Shown one piece after another: positions 1-6,659 of a stretch of 9,739 nt of DNA. The translations under genes and the position numbers were made by a program. This DNA is from Petrotoga sp. UBA5851 (GTDB lineage Bacteria; Thermotogota; Thermotogae; Petrotogales; Petrotogaceae), in contig DJGH01000042.1 in assembly GCA_002431635.1 (NCBI GenBank), positions 19,650 through 29,388 of the forward strand, written 5' to 3'. The notes beneath the pieces are model-generated. The model searched no databases. It worked only from the letters and a program-made list of their open reading frames with translations, and was not told where the DNA came from. Numbering within the stretch: the stretch's first letter is position 1; each line of letters opens with the position of its first letter.

Positions 1-514
1 CCAACTTGCGGTACAGCCTTCCAACAGGACTTTCATCCTGCCATGCATTTTCAAACTCCTTATATATTTCCGATTCATTTACAAGGTTTATATCTTCGGT
101 TCTGGTTATCTCCCATTTCTTTTCAAATATTTCCAGAATATACTCACCGGACTTTCCTGATTTTGAAAGCACTTTTGCATACTTGCAAAGCTCGGGGTCG
201 TTTTTTTCTTTTTCTATCAGTTCGTCTATCTCATTAGCTATATATACCTTAAGAAACTCCCTGTCCAGGACAACCGCCCCAGGGTTTTCGCTGAGAAAAA
301 GCTCCGTTATATACTGATTGATAACGGCAAAGCCATCTCTATTAACCGTAACCTCAACCTTCCTTGCCACTTCATCGGCCAGCTGTTTTACATAAAAACC
401 AGATGGCCCGATAAACTGAAAGTTAAAGGGATCTATCTTATAATCATCTGTTATATATCCACTTAGCTCCTTGAAATGATTTCTGTTGATTGGAATTATC
501 CTTAACCTTCTGAT
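1..514 (-). CDS. N-terminal part of a possible AddB-like helicase/nuclease-family protein (runs off the window; non-standard start)
   Basis: The reverse strand stays open from an in-frame TAG at 532-530 to base 1, giving about 171 codons of a longer protein. No in-frame ATG, GTG or TTG lies near the 5' end. The best-placed start is the ATC at 514-512, seven bases after a GGAGG, giving (M)RRLRIIPIN; ATA (499-497) and ATT (496-494) are alternatives. The first in-frame GTG (370-368) has no ribosome binding site and would remove the most family-like part. Residues 33-39 (QFIGPSG) look like a degenerate nucleotide-binding loop, and the acidic helical stretch after it resembles the N-terminal region of AddB-like PD-(D/E)XK nucleases. 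No catalytic motif lies inside the window, so the family is a guess. The gene follows the CCA transferase on the same strand with no terminator between them and is probably co-transcribed. That it is a gene is fairly sure; its function is not. Confidence 0.5.
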   Translation of the reverse strand, partial: MRRLRIIPINRNHFKELSGYITDDYKIDPFNFQFIGPSGFYVKQLADEVARKVEVTVNRDGFAVINQYITELFLSENPGAVVLDREFLKVYIANEIDELIEKEKNDPELCKYAKVLSKSGKSGEYILEIFEKKWEITRTEDINLVNESEIYKEFENAWQDESPVGRLYRKL

Positions 515-556
515 GATATCCCCTCCCCACTATTTAAGGATACTTAATTTTATCTG

Positions 557-1954
557 CTACTTACCGCCGGTTCCTACTTTTATATACTCAGCTGCCAGTC
601 TGATAAGCTCCTGCCTGCTGTTCCTGGAAGGATCATCCAGCACCATCTGCATAAGATACTCCAGAATCTTTCCGATCATAGGGCCCTTATGAACTCCCAA
701 GGCAATTATATCCTTACCGTCAATTTCAAGATCTGCCGCTGAAAATATTTTTTCTTCTCTTATCTGCTCAAATAGCCCAATTATCTCTTCATACTTGTCA
801 TACTCCCGAATATTGTATGAAGGCGTAGCTTTTTTATCCGCAAAATATAACTGCACAAAGTCCTTCAGGTTATCACAGCCTACTTTTACAAGCACTTTGC
901 GCAGATATGCTTTTTTATCGTTTTCTGATTTTGAACTGTCATAATCCTCAAGCAGCATATGATTTTCTATAAGATTTACCACACCGCGTACATCCTTTAC
1001 CGAAAAACGCATTCCAGTCATAAACTCCTTGGCTTTTTCTGCAGAACGTTTTTCGTGGTCAATAAACCTTGTGCACATACCGTCAGAACTAAACGTATCA
1101 GGCTTTGCTATATCATGCAAAAATGCAGCCAGCCTGACAATCCTGCTGGGACAGGCATAGTCTATAACCTTTAGGGTATGCTCATAAACATCTTCACCGG
1201 CATGATGCCTGTCTATCTGTTTTATACCTTTAAGCCTCATAAAATCAGGACAGATGTACTTCATAAGTCCTGTATCAGAAAGCATCCGTACTCCATCAGA
1301 GGCATACTGGCATAGAAGTATCTTTACAAACTCATCGTTTACTCTTTCCCTTGATATTTTCTCAATAAGATGCGCCCTTTCCGAAACTGCTTTTTCAAGT
1401 TCTGGTGAAAATTTTTTGGAAAACCTTACCGAAAAACGCACCGCCCTCATCATTCTTAAAGGGTCTTCGTTTATTCTCTTATTTGGATCCCCGACTGTCC
1501 TTAGGAAAAGATTCTCCATGAGATCACTGATTCCGTTAAAGGGATCTATTAGTCCCTTCTCAGGATTATATGCCATGGCATTTATGGTAAAGTCGCGTCT
1601 TGAAAGATCCTGCTCTATATTATTTACAAAGCTCACACTGTCAGGATGCCTATAATCACTATACTCGCCGTCAGTTCTAAATGTTGTTACCTCATATCCT
1701 CTGCCTTTGATCATTACTGTGACAGTTCCGTGTTTTACTCCGGTAGGAATAACACGAAACCCTTTTTCAGAAAACATCCCGATAATTTCGTCCGTATGAG
1801 CATCTGTGGCAACATCCCAATCATTAGGGGTTATTCCCATAACCGTATCACGGACGCAGCCTCCCACAATATATCCCTGCCGGCCGCTTTTACAGAGTAT
1901 ATCAAGTAAAGTTTGTACCTGCACAGGCAACTTAAAGCTTATCCTCTTATCCAT
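557..1954 (-). CDS. cca: CCA-adding tRNA nucleotidyltransferase (class II) with HD domain
   Basis: This enzyme adds or repairs the 3' CCA of tRNAs from CTP and ATP without a template, in the cytoplasm. Counting from the ATG at 1954 (465 aa), the class II motifs appear in order: GGCVRD at 31-36, the metal-binding DWD at 45-47, RRDFTINAMA at 119-128, the EDPLRMMRAVRF segment at about 163-174, and ERxxxE (ERVNDE) at about 203-208. A C-terminal HD domain follows, with HH near 250, YEHTL near 257 and LHD near 280. The length is normal for the HD-containing form. A GTG at 1963 could add three residues, but the ATG is better because GGTGAT, matching the extended anti-SD partner, lies four bases upstream of it. 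A poly(A) polymerase or a CC-only or A-only enzyme cannot be fully excluded from sequence. No convincing promoter is visible upstream. Confidence 0.93.
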   Translation of the reverse strand: MDKRISFKLPVQVQTLLDILCKSGRQGYIVGGCVRDTVMGITPNDWDVATDAHTDEIIGMFSEKGFRVIPTGVKHGTVTVMIKGRGYEVTTFRTDGEYSDYRHPDSVSFVNNIEQDLSRRDFTINAMAYNPEKGLIDPFNGISDLMENLFLRTVGDPNKRINEDPLRMMRAVRFSVRFSKKFSPELEKAVSERAHLIEKISRERVNDEFVKILLCQYASDGVRMLSDTGLMKYICPDFMRLKGIKQIDRHHAGEDVYEHTLKVIDYACPSRIVRLAAFLHDIAKPDTFSSDGMCTRFIDHEKRSAEKAKEFMTGMRFSVKDVRGVVNLIENHMLLEDYDSSKSENDKKAYLRKVLVKVGCDNLKDFVQLYFADKKATPSYNIREYDKYEEIIGLFEQIREEKIFSAADLEIDGKDIIALGVHKGPMIGKILEYLMQMVLDDPSRNSRQELIRLAAEYIKVGTGGK

Positions 1955-2085
1955 ATCTATCACCGCTCATTGCGGATAAAAATCCGAAAGTATTGTTTTT
2001 ATTTGAATACATTTCCTTCTAAATAATAACATAATTACCTTCCTGTTATTCAAACATATGCTACCTGCAATGACTGTTTTCTTTA

Positions 2086-2105
2086 TTTATTAAGATTTAT
2101 TAAGA
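2086..2105. repeat. Tandem direct repeat, two perfect 10-nt units, upstream of the ABC operon
   Basis: TTTATTAAGA occurs twice head to tail (2086-2095 and 2096-2105). A period close to one helical turn puts both copies on the same face of the DNA, the kind of arrangement bound by tandem response-regulator dimers. It lies about 90 bp upstream of the candidate -10 of the importer operon and about 130 bp upstream of the cca start. The sequence is AT-rich, so chance duplication is possible. Confidence 0.4.
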
Positions 2106-2116
2106 ATCTGATTTAC

Positions 2117-2137
2117 AATCAAATTTTAACCTTGATT
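2117..2137. promoter_or_regulatory. Short dyad, possible operator
   Basis: AATCAA (2117-2122) and TTGATT (2132-2137) form an inverted repeat with a 9-nt AT-rich centre, in the divergent region between cca and the importer operon. The 21-bp size suits a dimeric regulator. There is no U-tract, so it is not a terminator. No known operator consensus is recognised. Confidence 0.25.
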
Positions 2138-2173
2138 TTGGTCTTAAACGCTCCAGAGTAAATTTCATCAGGA

Positions 2174-2202
2174 TTTTTTTTCTTCCGCAAATGATATATA
2201 AT
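2174..2202 (+). promoter_or_regulatory. Candidate promoter of the ABC importer operon
   Basis: An exact TATAAT lies at 2197-2202, about 40 bp before the binding-protein ATG, and leaves a short leader. The -35 position at 17-bp spacing (2174-2179) is a plain T-run, so the promoter probably depends on the -10 or on an activator. Bases 2192-2206, overlapping the -10, match the 7-1-7 Fur-box consensus at 10 of 14 defined positions, which is weak evidence in sequence this AT-rich. Confidence 0.45.
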
Positions 2203-2243
2203 ATAAAGAAGATGTATATATTATTTAAAGAGGGGGCAAACAA

Positions 2244-3236
2244 ATGAAGAAGATCCTGTCTGTATTAGTTATCATGGTGATTTCTTTCACTATGCTCATG
2301 GCTGCTAACAGCCTCAAGGCATATACCACACTTGAAGAACCTTTGGCTAAAGCTCTTTTTGAACAGTTTGAAAAAGAGACTTCAATTCACGTTGAATGGG
2401 TAAGGCTTACCACAGGTGAAGCAGTCGCAAGACTTGAAGCCGAAAGAGATAAGCCGCAGGCCTCAATATGGGTAGGAGGAGTTGGAACAGGGCATATTGA
2501 TGCAAAAAACAAAGGTCTTACAACAACCTTTAACTCTTATGTGGCACAGACTGTTCCGGACAAGTACAAGGATCCTGAAAAATACTGGATAGGTCTTTAT
2601 ATTGGACCCATTGCATTTGCCACCAACACCAACAGAGCCAAAGAACTTGGAATTGCCTCACCAAAAAGCTGGGCAGATCTTCTAAAGCCGGAATACAAAG
2701 GAAGAATAAGGGTTGCCAATCCTGCAACATCCGGTACGGCATACAATATGGTTACCAATATAATAAGAATCAGCGGCGAAGATGAAACAAAAGCCTTTGA
2801 ATATCTTAAAAAACTTAATGTAAATATAGACCAGTACACCAAGTCCGGTTCGGCTCCAGGTAAAAGCTGCGCTATAGGTGAAATTCCGGTTGCCATAGGT
2901 TATGCTCATGATTTAATAAAATTGAAAGTAGAAGGCGCTCCTATTGAGATTACGTTTCCATCTGAAGGCTCCGGCTTTGAAACCGCTTCCATGTCCCTTA
3001 TAAAAAACGGACCTGATGCAGTTAACGCCAAAAAGCTTTACAACTGGATTCTTGGCTCCAAATCAATGGAGATAATTGCAAGCTGGTATGTAATACCCGT
3101 TTCTTCCAATGCTCCGAAGGACAAGCTCCACTTTGATATCAACTCCATAACAACGGTCAATCAGAATGACAAGTGGGACGCTGAAAATAAAGAAAGACTT
3201 ATTGACCTTTGGAACAAAGAAATCGGAACGAAATAA
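2244..3236 (+). CDS. ABC importer periplasmic substrate-binding protein (AfuA/FbpA-like, PBP2 fold)
   Basis: This 330-aa solute receptor would deliver its ligand to the permease encoded next. Residues 1-21 are a Sec signal (KK, a hydrophobic core, cleavage near MAA), and the first strand of the fold is LKAYTTLEEP (24-33). There is no lipobox cysteine, so the mature protein should be free in a periplasm. Family landmarks are WVGGVGTG (76-83), the central segment GPIAFATN (121-128), KSWADLLKPEYKG (141-153) and SGSAPGK (201-207). The family is commonly annotated as Fe3+ binding. At the FbpA paired-tyrosine site this protein reads GYAHDLIK (219-226), and E246 follows in EGSGFE, so H222/D223/E246 replace iron-binding tyrosines and suggest a sugar-phosphate or other organic anion ligand. 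GAGGGGG sits about 7 nt before the ATG. The substrate is unresolved. Confidence 0.9.
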   Translation: MKKILSVLVIMVISFTMLMAANSLKAYTTLEEPLAKALFEQFEKETSIHVEWVRLTTGEAVARLEAERDKPQASIWVGGVGTGHIDAKNKGLTTTFNSYVAQTVPDKYKDPEKYWIGLYIGPIAFATNTNRAKELGIASPKSWADLLKPEYKGRIRVANPATSGTAYNMVTNIIRISGEDETKAFEYLKKLNVNIDQYTKSGSAPGKSCAIGEIPVAIGYAHDLIKLKVEGAPIEITFPSEGSGFETASMSLIKNGPDAVNAKKLYNWILGSKSMEIIASWYVIPVSSNAPKDKLHFDINSITTVNQNDKWDAENKERLIDLWNKEIGTK

Positions 3237-3249
3237 ACCTACAAAAATC

Positions 3250-3274
3250 AGACGGTCCTAAAACAGGACCGTCT
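3250..3274 (+). terminator. Intra-operon intrinsic terminator/attenuator
   Basis: AGACGGTCCT (3250-3259) pairs perfectly over 10 bp with AGGACCGTCT (3265-3274) across a 5-nt loop (AAAAC), followed by TTTATA. It begins 13 nt after the binding-protein stop and ends about 40 nt before the permease start. The short U-tract suggests partial termination, which would leave more binding-protein mRNA than permease mRNA. An alternative role is a 3' stabilising stem left by processing. Confidence 0.8.
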
Positions 3275-3313
3275 TTTATAGTACTGCGCTAGATATTTTA
3301 GGGAGCTGATAGT

Positions 3314-5503
3314 ATGTTTACTAAAAAGAAGGTTCTGATTTTCATAATCTCACTCGTTCTTTTTACAGTTGTCGACTTCTGGGTATTCACTAATATAAAA
3401 AATTCTTTTGACGACATAATGACCCAACAGATAAGAAAAAACGTATCTGCGGCAATTGAATCCGTCCCCCATGAAGAAGGGGAGATACCCGAGTGGATAC
3501 AAACCACTAAAAACATAAACCATGACTTAGAAGTTCTTTACCTTAAAGGCTTTGAAGCAACAGAAATTCTTTTGGGAGAAGAAATGCGGAGCTTTTTTGA
3601 TACCTATAAACTCTCCGAAGATTTTGCCAAAGGAATTGAAAGTGCTTCATATGAAGAAATATACATTTCTCCAAAAAAGTATGAGTTCAAAGGCAGACCG
3701 CACAAACTGATCTTTGTACCTTCAATAGACCATGAAACAGCCGAGTTTCTAGGCGTTGGAGTCTTCCTGTACAGTTCTGCGGAACAGGATAAGTTTTATG
3801 GCCTGCTATACATACTGGCTCTGTCTTCTTTCGGAATTTTCTTGCTTGTATACTATATCGGACGTTTTACAAGAGATCCGGTGCTTGGCTACACTATACT
3901 CATCCTTTTTGGGATTGTTCTTATTTTCGTTGCCTATCCACTTTTCGAAGCGGTAAGACTTTCTTTTATAAAAGAAGGCCGGCTTTCATTTGAAATATGG
4001 AAAAATATCCTGACTTCGAAACAATACCTTTCGGCATTGTGGGGCAGCATACTTCTTGGTATATGTACTGCAACAGCTTCCACTGCCATAGGATTTCTTT
4101 TTGCATTTATTCTTACCAGAACAAATATAAAGGGAAAAAAGTTTTTCAGTGCCATGGCGACAATGCCCGTAATATCTCCGCCATTCTCATTAACACTTTC
4201 CATAATACTTTTGTTTGGAAATAACGGGCTTATCACCAAGCAACTCCTAGGACTGGAAAATTTCAACATATATGGTTTGGGTGGACTTACTCTTGTCCAG
4301 ACGATGGGAATGTTCCCCATAGCCTATCTTACCATGGCAGGCGTAATGCAAGCCATCGACTCTACACTTGAAGATGCTGCAATGGATCTTAAAGCAAACA
4401 GATGGACAACCTTTAAAACCATTACCCTCCCACTTGCAACTCCTGGACTTTTGAGTTCGTGGCTCCTCGTTTTCACAAACTCACTCGCAGATTTTGCAAA
4501 TCCGTTGATACTTTCTGGAAATTACAGAGTTCTTTCGGTCGAAGCGTATATTGAAGTCACCGGCATGAACAGACTGGGAAACGGAGCCGCATTGTCACTT
4601 CTGCTGCTGCTTCCGACACTGACAGCATTTTTTGTCCAGCGTTACTGGGTATCCAGAAAATCTTATGTTACGGTAACCGGAAAACCCTCCGGAAGAATGC
4701 GTGAACTAACCACAAAACCTGTAAAAGTTACCTTAGTAAGTATAATGAGCATTATTGCAGCTTTTCTTATAGGTCTGTACGGAACTATAGTAGCCGGATG
4801 TTTTGTAAAAAACTGGGGAATAGACTATACTTTTACCTTAAATAACTTCAAGGAAGCCCTGGAACGCGGAAAAGATGCTTTAATTGATACCGTAACCCTC
4901 TCCGCGGTAGCTACTCCCATAGCTGGCATTCTGGCAATGATTGTAGCTGTCATCGTTGTCAGGAAAACATTTATCGGAAAAAAGGCGCTTGAAGTTCTTA
5001 TAATGACTCCCTTCGCCCTGCCTGGAACACTTGTGGGAATAAGCTACATACTGGCTTTTAATAAACCTCCTATAATTCTTGTCGGAACAGCCGCTATTAT
5101 TATAATCAACTACGTAATACGTGAGCTTCCTGTTGGAGTCGAAGGCGGAATAGCAACATTGAAACAGATAGACCCATCAATTGAAGAAGCTGCACAGAAT
5201 CTTGGTGCAGATACCCCGACTATATTCAGAACAATTGTCCTGCCGCTGATAAGACCGGCTTTTATCTCAAGCCTCTCTTATACTTTTGTAAGGTCTATGA
5301 CGGCTGTAAGTGCTATAATATTTCTTATTTCGGCCAGATGGTACCATCTTACGGTACTTATATACAATTTCTCGGAAAATCTGCGTTTCGGGCTGGCAAG
5401 CGTTCTTGCAACAACACTTATAGTAATTGTATTTGTTGCTTTCGGACTTATGCGGCTCCTTGTACGGAAAAATGAAAACCTTGAAAAAAACATAAGCGCT
5501 TGA
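3314..5503 (+). CDS. Fused two-domain ABC importer permease with N-terminal membrane-anchored extension
   Basis: This 729-aa membrane protein forms the whole transport channel, since both permease domains are in one chain. The two ATPase-coupling EAA loops are at about 353-373 (DAA...ITLP) and 625-644 (EAAQNLG...IVLP). The first has K360 where glycine is usual; the second is canonical. Before the first permease domain lies about 185 aa not found in short FbpB-type permeases: a membrane helix (7-26), about 130 mostly polar residues (30-160) predicted outside the cytoplasm, and a second helix (about 162-182). The standard permease start is then recognisable (FVAYPLFEAVRLSF, about 205-218). Long permeases of roughly this size exist in the AfuB group. 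AGGGAG lies 8 nt before the ATG. The ATPase gene follows after 13 nt. Annotators may call it an iron permease, but the sequence does not settle the substrate. Confidence 0.9.
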   Translation: MFTKKKVLIFIISLVLFTVVDFWVFTNIKNSFDDIMTQQIRKNVSAAIESVPHEEGEIPEWIQTTKNINHDLEVLYLKGFEATEILLGEEMRSFFDTYKLSEDFAKGIESASYEEIYISPKKYEFKGRPHKLIFVPSIDHETAEFLGVGVFLYSSAEQDKFYGLLYILALSSFGIFLLVYYIGRFTRDPVLGYTILILFGIVLIFVAYPLFEAVRLSFIKEGRLSFEIWKNILTSKQYLSALWGSILLGICTATASTAIGFLFAFILTRTNIKGKKFFSAMATMPVISPPFSLTLSIILLFGNNGLITKQLLGLENFNIYGLGGLTLVQTMGMFPIAYLTMAGVMQAIDSTLEDAAMDLKANRWTTFKTITLPLATPGLLSSWLLVFTNSLADFANPLILSGNYRVLSVEAYIEVTGMNRLGNGAALSLLLLLPTLTAFFVQRYWVSRKSYVTVTGKPSGRMRELTTKPVKVTLVSIMSIIAAFLIGLYGTIVAGCFVKNWGIDYTFTLNNFKEALERGKDALIDTVTLSAVATPIAGILAMIVAVIVVRKTFIGKKALEVLIMTPFALPGTLVGISYILAFNKPPIILVGTAAIIIINYVIRELPVGVEGGIATLKQIDPSIEEAAQNLGADTPTIFRTIVLPLIRPAFISSLSYTFVRSMTAVSAIIFLISARWYHLTVLIYNFSENLRFGLASVLATTLIVIVFVAFGLMRLLVRKNENLEKNISA

Positions 5504-5516
5504 GTGAGGTGCAGCT

Positions 5517-6608
5517 ATGAATAAAAAATCTATTCCTGTTAAGTTGGATAAAGTATGGAAAGTTTTTAAAGATCCGCAGGCAAAAAAAGATGTTGTTGCA
5601 GTTGAAAATGCTGACTTTACAATACAACCCGGTGAACTTGTTACTCTTCTTGGTCCTTCCGGCTGCGGAAAGACCACAACTCTGAGAATGATTGCGGGCT
5701 TTGAACTGCCTACTCAAGGCAGAATCATGATCGGAGATTCCGATGTAACGTATCTTGCTCCAAATCAAAGGGATACAGCCATGGTTTTTCAGAGCTACGG
5801 ACTGTTTCCGCATATGAATGTATTTGAAAATGTCGCCTACGGCTTAAAAATACGTAAAGTCCCAAAAGACGATATTAAAAAGAAAGTAACAGAGTTCCTT
5901 GGTCTTGTCGGCCTAGAAAATCTTGCCCAGCGTTCACCGTCAAGACTTTCAGGAGGACAGCAGCAGCGGGTTGCACTTGCAAGATCGCTTATTGTTGAAC
6001 CCTCGGTGCTTCTACTGGATGAACCTCTTTCAAATCTGGATGCTTTGCTTCGAGAACAGATGAGAGTTGAAATAAGGAGACTGCAAAAATCCCTGGGAAT
6101 AACCGCAGTCTATGTCACACATGACAGAGTCGAAGCTATGAGCCTTTCAGACAAAATTATTGTCATGAACAGTGGAAAAATCATTCAGATAGGACCTCCT
6201 CATGAAATTTACAGAAATCCGGTATCTAAGTTCGTTGCGGGATTCATAGGAAAAGTTGCATTTTTTCAAGCCAATGTAATGGAAGTTTCAGATAAGTGTA
6301 CTGTAAAGATAAATGAAGGAGTTTATACAATCGCCAGTTTTGACAGCAGTTTAAAAGCGGGAGACAGATCAGTTATAATGTGCCGCCCCGAAGCACTGAC
6401 TCTTTCAGAACCTAAAAAAGGACTTATTGACGGAACGGTTGTCACCAACGTATACCTTGGAAACAGTGTAGAATCTTTTGTTAATACAGATATAGGAGAA
6501 GTGCTTGTCCAGATTGATAATCCGGCTGAGAAAAAAATTTTTAAAGAAGGCGAAAGGGTTTCAGTTACTTTCCTGCCTAATCTTACCAAAGTACTTAAAG
6601 ATTCATAA
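5517..6608 (+). CDS. ABC importer ATP-binding protein (FbpC/AfuC/PotA-like) with TOBE domain
   Basis: This 363-aa cytoplasmic ATPase would power the permease encoded just upstream. In order: Walker A GPSGCGKTT (46-54), Q-loop FQSYGLFP (91-98), signature LSGGQQQ (144-150), Walker B VLLLDEP (164-170), D-loop SNLDA (172-176) and switch histidine H202. After about residue 240 comes a C-terminal TOBE-type beta domain (RPEAL near 290, then VVTNVYLGNSVES), normal for importers of this class and often a regulatory or structural module. The H-loop reads THDRVEA, with arginine where most relatives have glutamine. The conserved FxGKVAFF segment at 243-250 joins the two domains. GAGGTG lies 7 nt upstream of the ATG. 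The gene is last in the operon and is followed by a strong terminator. Confidence 0.95.
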   Translation: MNKKSIPVKLDKVWKVFKDPQAKKDVVAVENADFTIQPGELVTLLGPSGCGKTTTLRMIAGFELPTQGRIMIGDSDVTYLAPNQRDTAMVFQSYGLFPHMNVFENVAYGLKIRKVPKDDIKKKVTEFLGLVGLENLAQRSPSRLSGGQQQRVALARSLIVEPSVLLLDEPLSNLDALLREQMRVEIRRLQKSLGITAVYVTHDRVEAMSLSDKIIVMNSGKIIQIGPPHEIYRNPVSKFVAGFIGKVAFFQANVMEVSDKCTVKINEGVYTIASFDSSLKAGDRSVIMCRPEALTLSEPKKGLIDGTVVTNVYLGNSVESFVNTDIGEVLVQIDNPAEKKIFKEGERVSVTFLPNLTKVLKDS

Positions 6609-6619
6609 GCTAAAAATTT

Positions 6620-6647
6620 AATCCTCCCGTACAAGTACGGGAGGATT
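6620..6647. terminator. Bidirectional intrinsic terminator shared by convergent genes
   Basis: Bases 6620-6632 pair with 6635-6647 (AATCCTCCCGTAC against GTACGGGAGGATT), a stem of up to 13 bp with a tight loop (effectively CAAG). T-rich sequence follows on the plus side and AAATTTTT reads out on the minus side. It begins 11 nt after the ATPase stop and lies 12 nt beyond the stop of the leftward radical SAM gene, so it can end both transcripts. The plus-strand U-tract is the better of the two. Confidence 0.88.
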
Positions 6648-6659
6648 TTTGATTTATGG

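Noticed and set aside
6..317. Plus-strand 103-codon frame opposite the truncated leftward gene
   Set aside because: It has no ribosome binding site, its composition is low-complexity Ser/Phe, and it lies antisense to a frame that is better supported by GGAGG and gene order.
1967..2032. Reverse-strand 21-codon frame with AGGAAGG before its ATG, ending 12 nt before the cca ATG; a possible leader peptide
   Set aside because: The predicted peptide has no recognisable feature such as runs of one amino acid. The only vague promoter-like pair here (TTGAAT 2053-2048, TATTAT 2028-2023, 19-bp spacing) would start transcription downstream of its ATG.
2203..2243. Riboswitch in the leader of the ABC operon
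   Set aside because: The leader after the TATAAT box is only about 35 nt, too short for a known aptamer plus expression platform, and shows no strong hairpin.
5267..5813. Overlapping reverse-strand frames across the permease/ATPase junction
   Set aside because: They are antisense to strongly conserved ABC transporter sequence and have no family resemblance.
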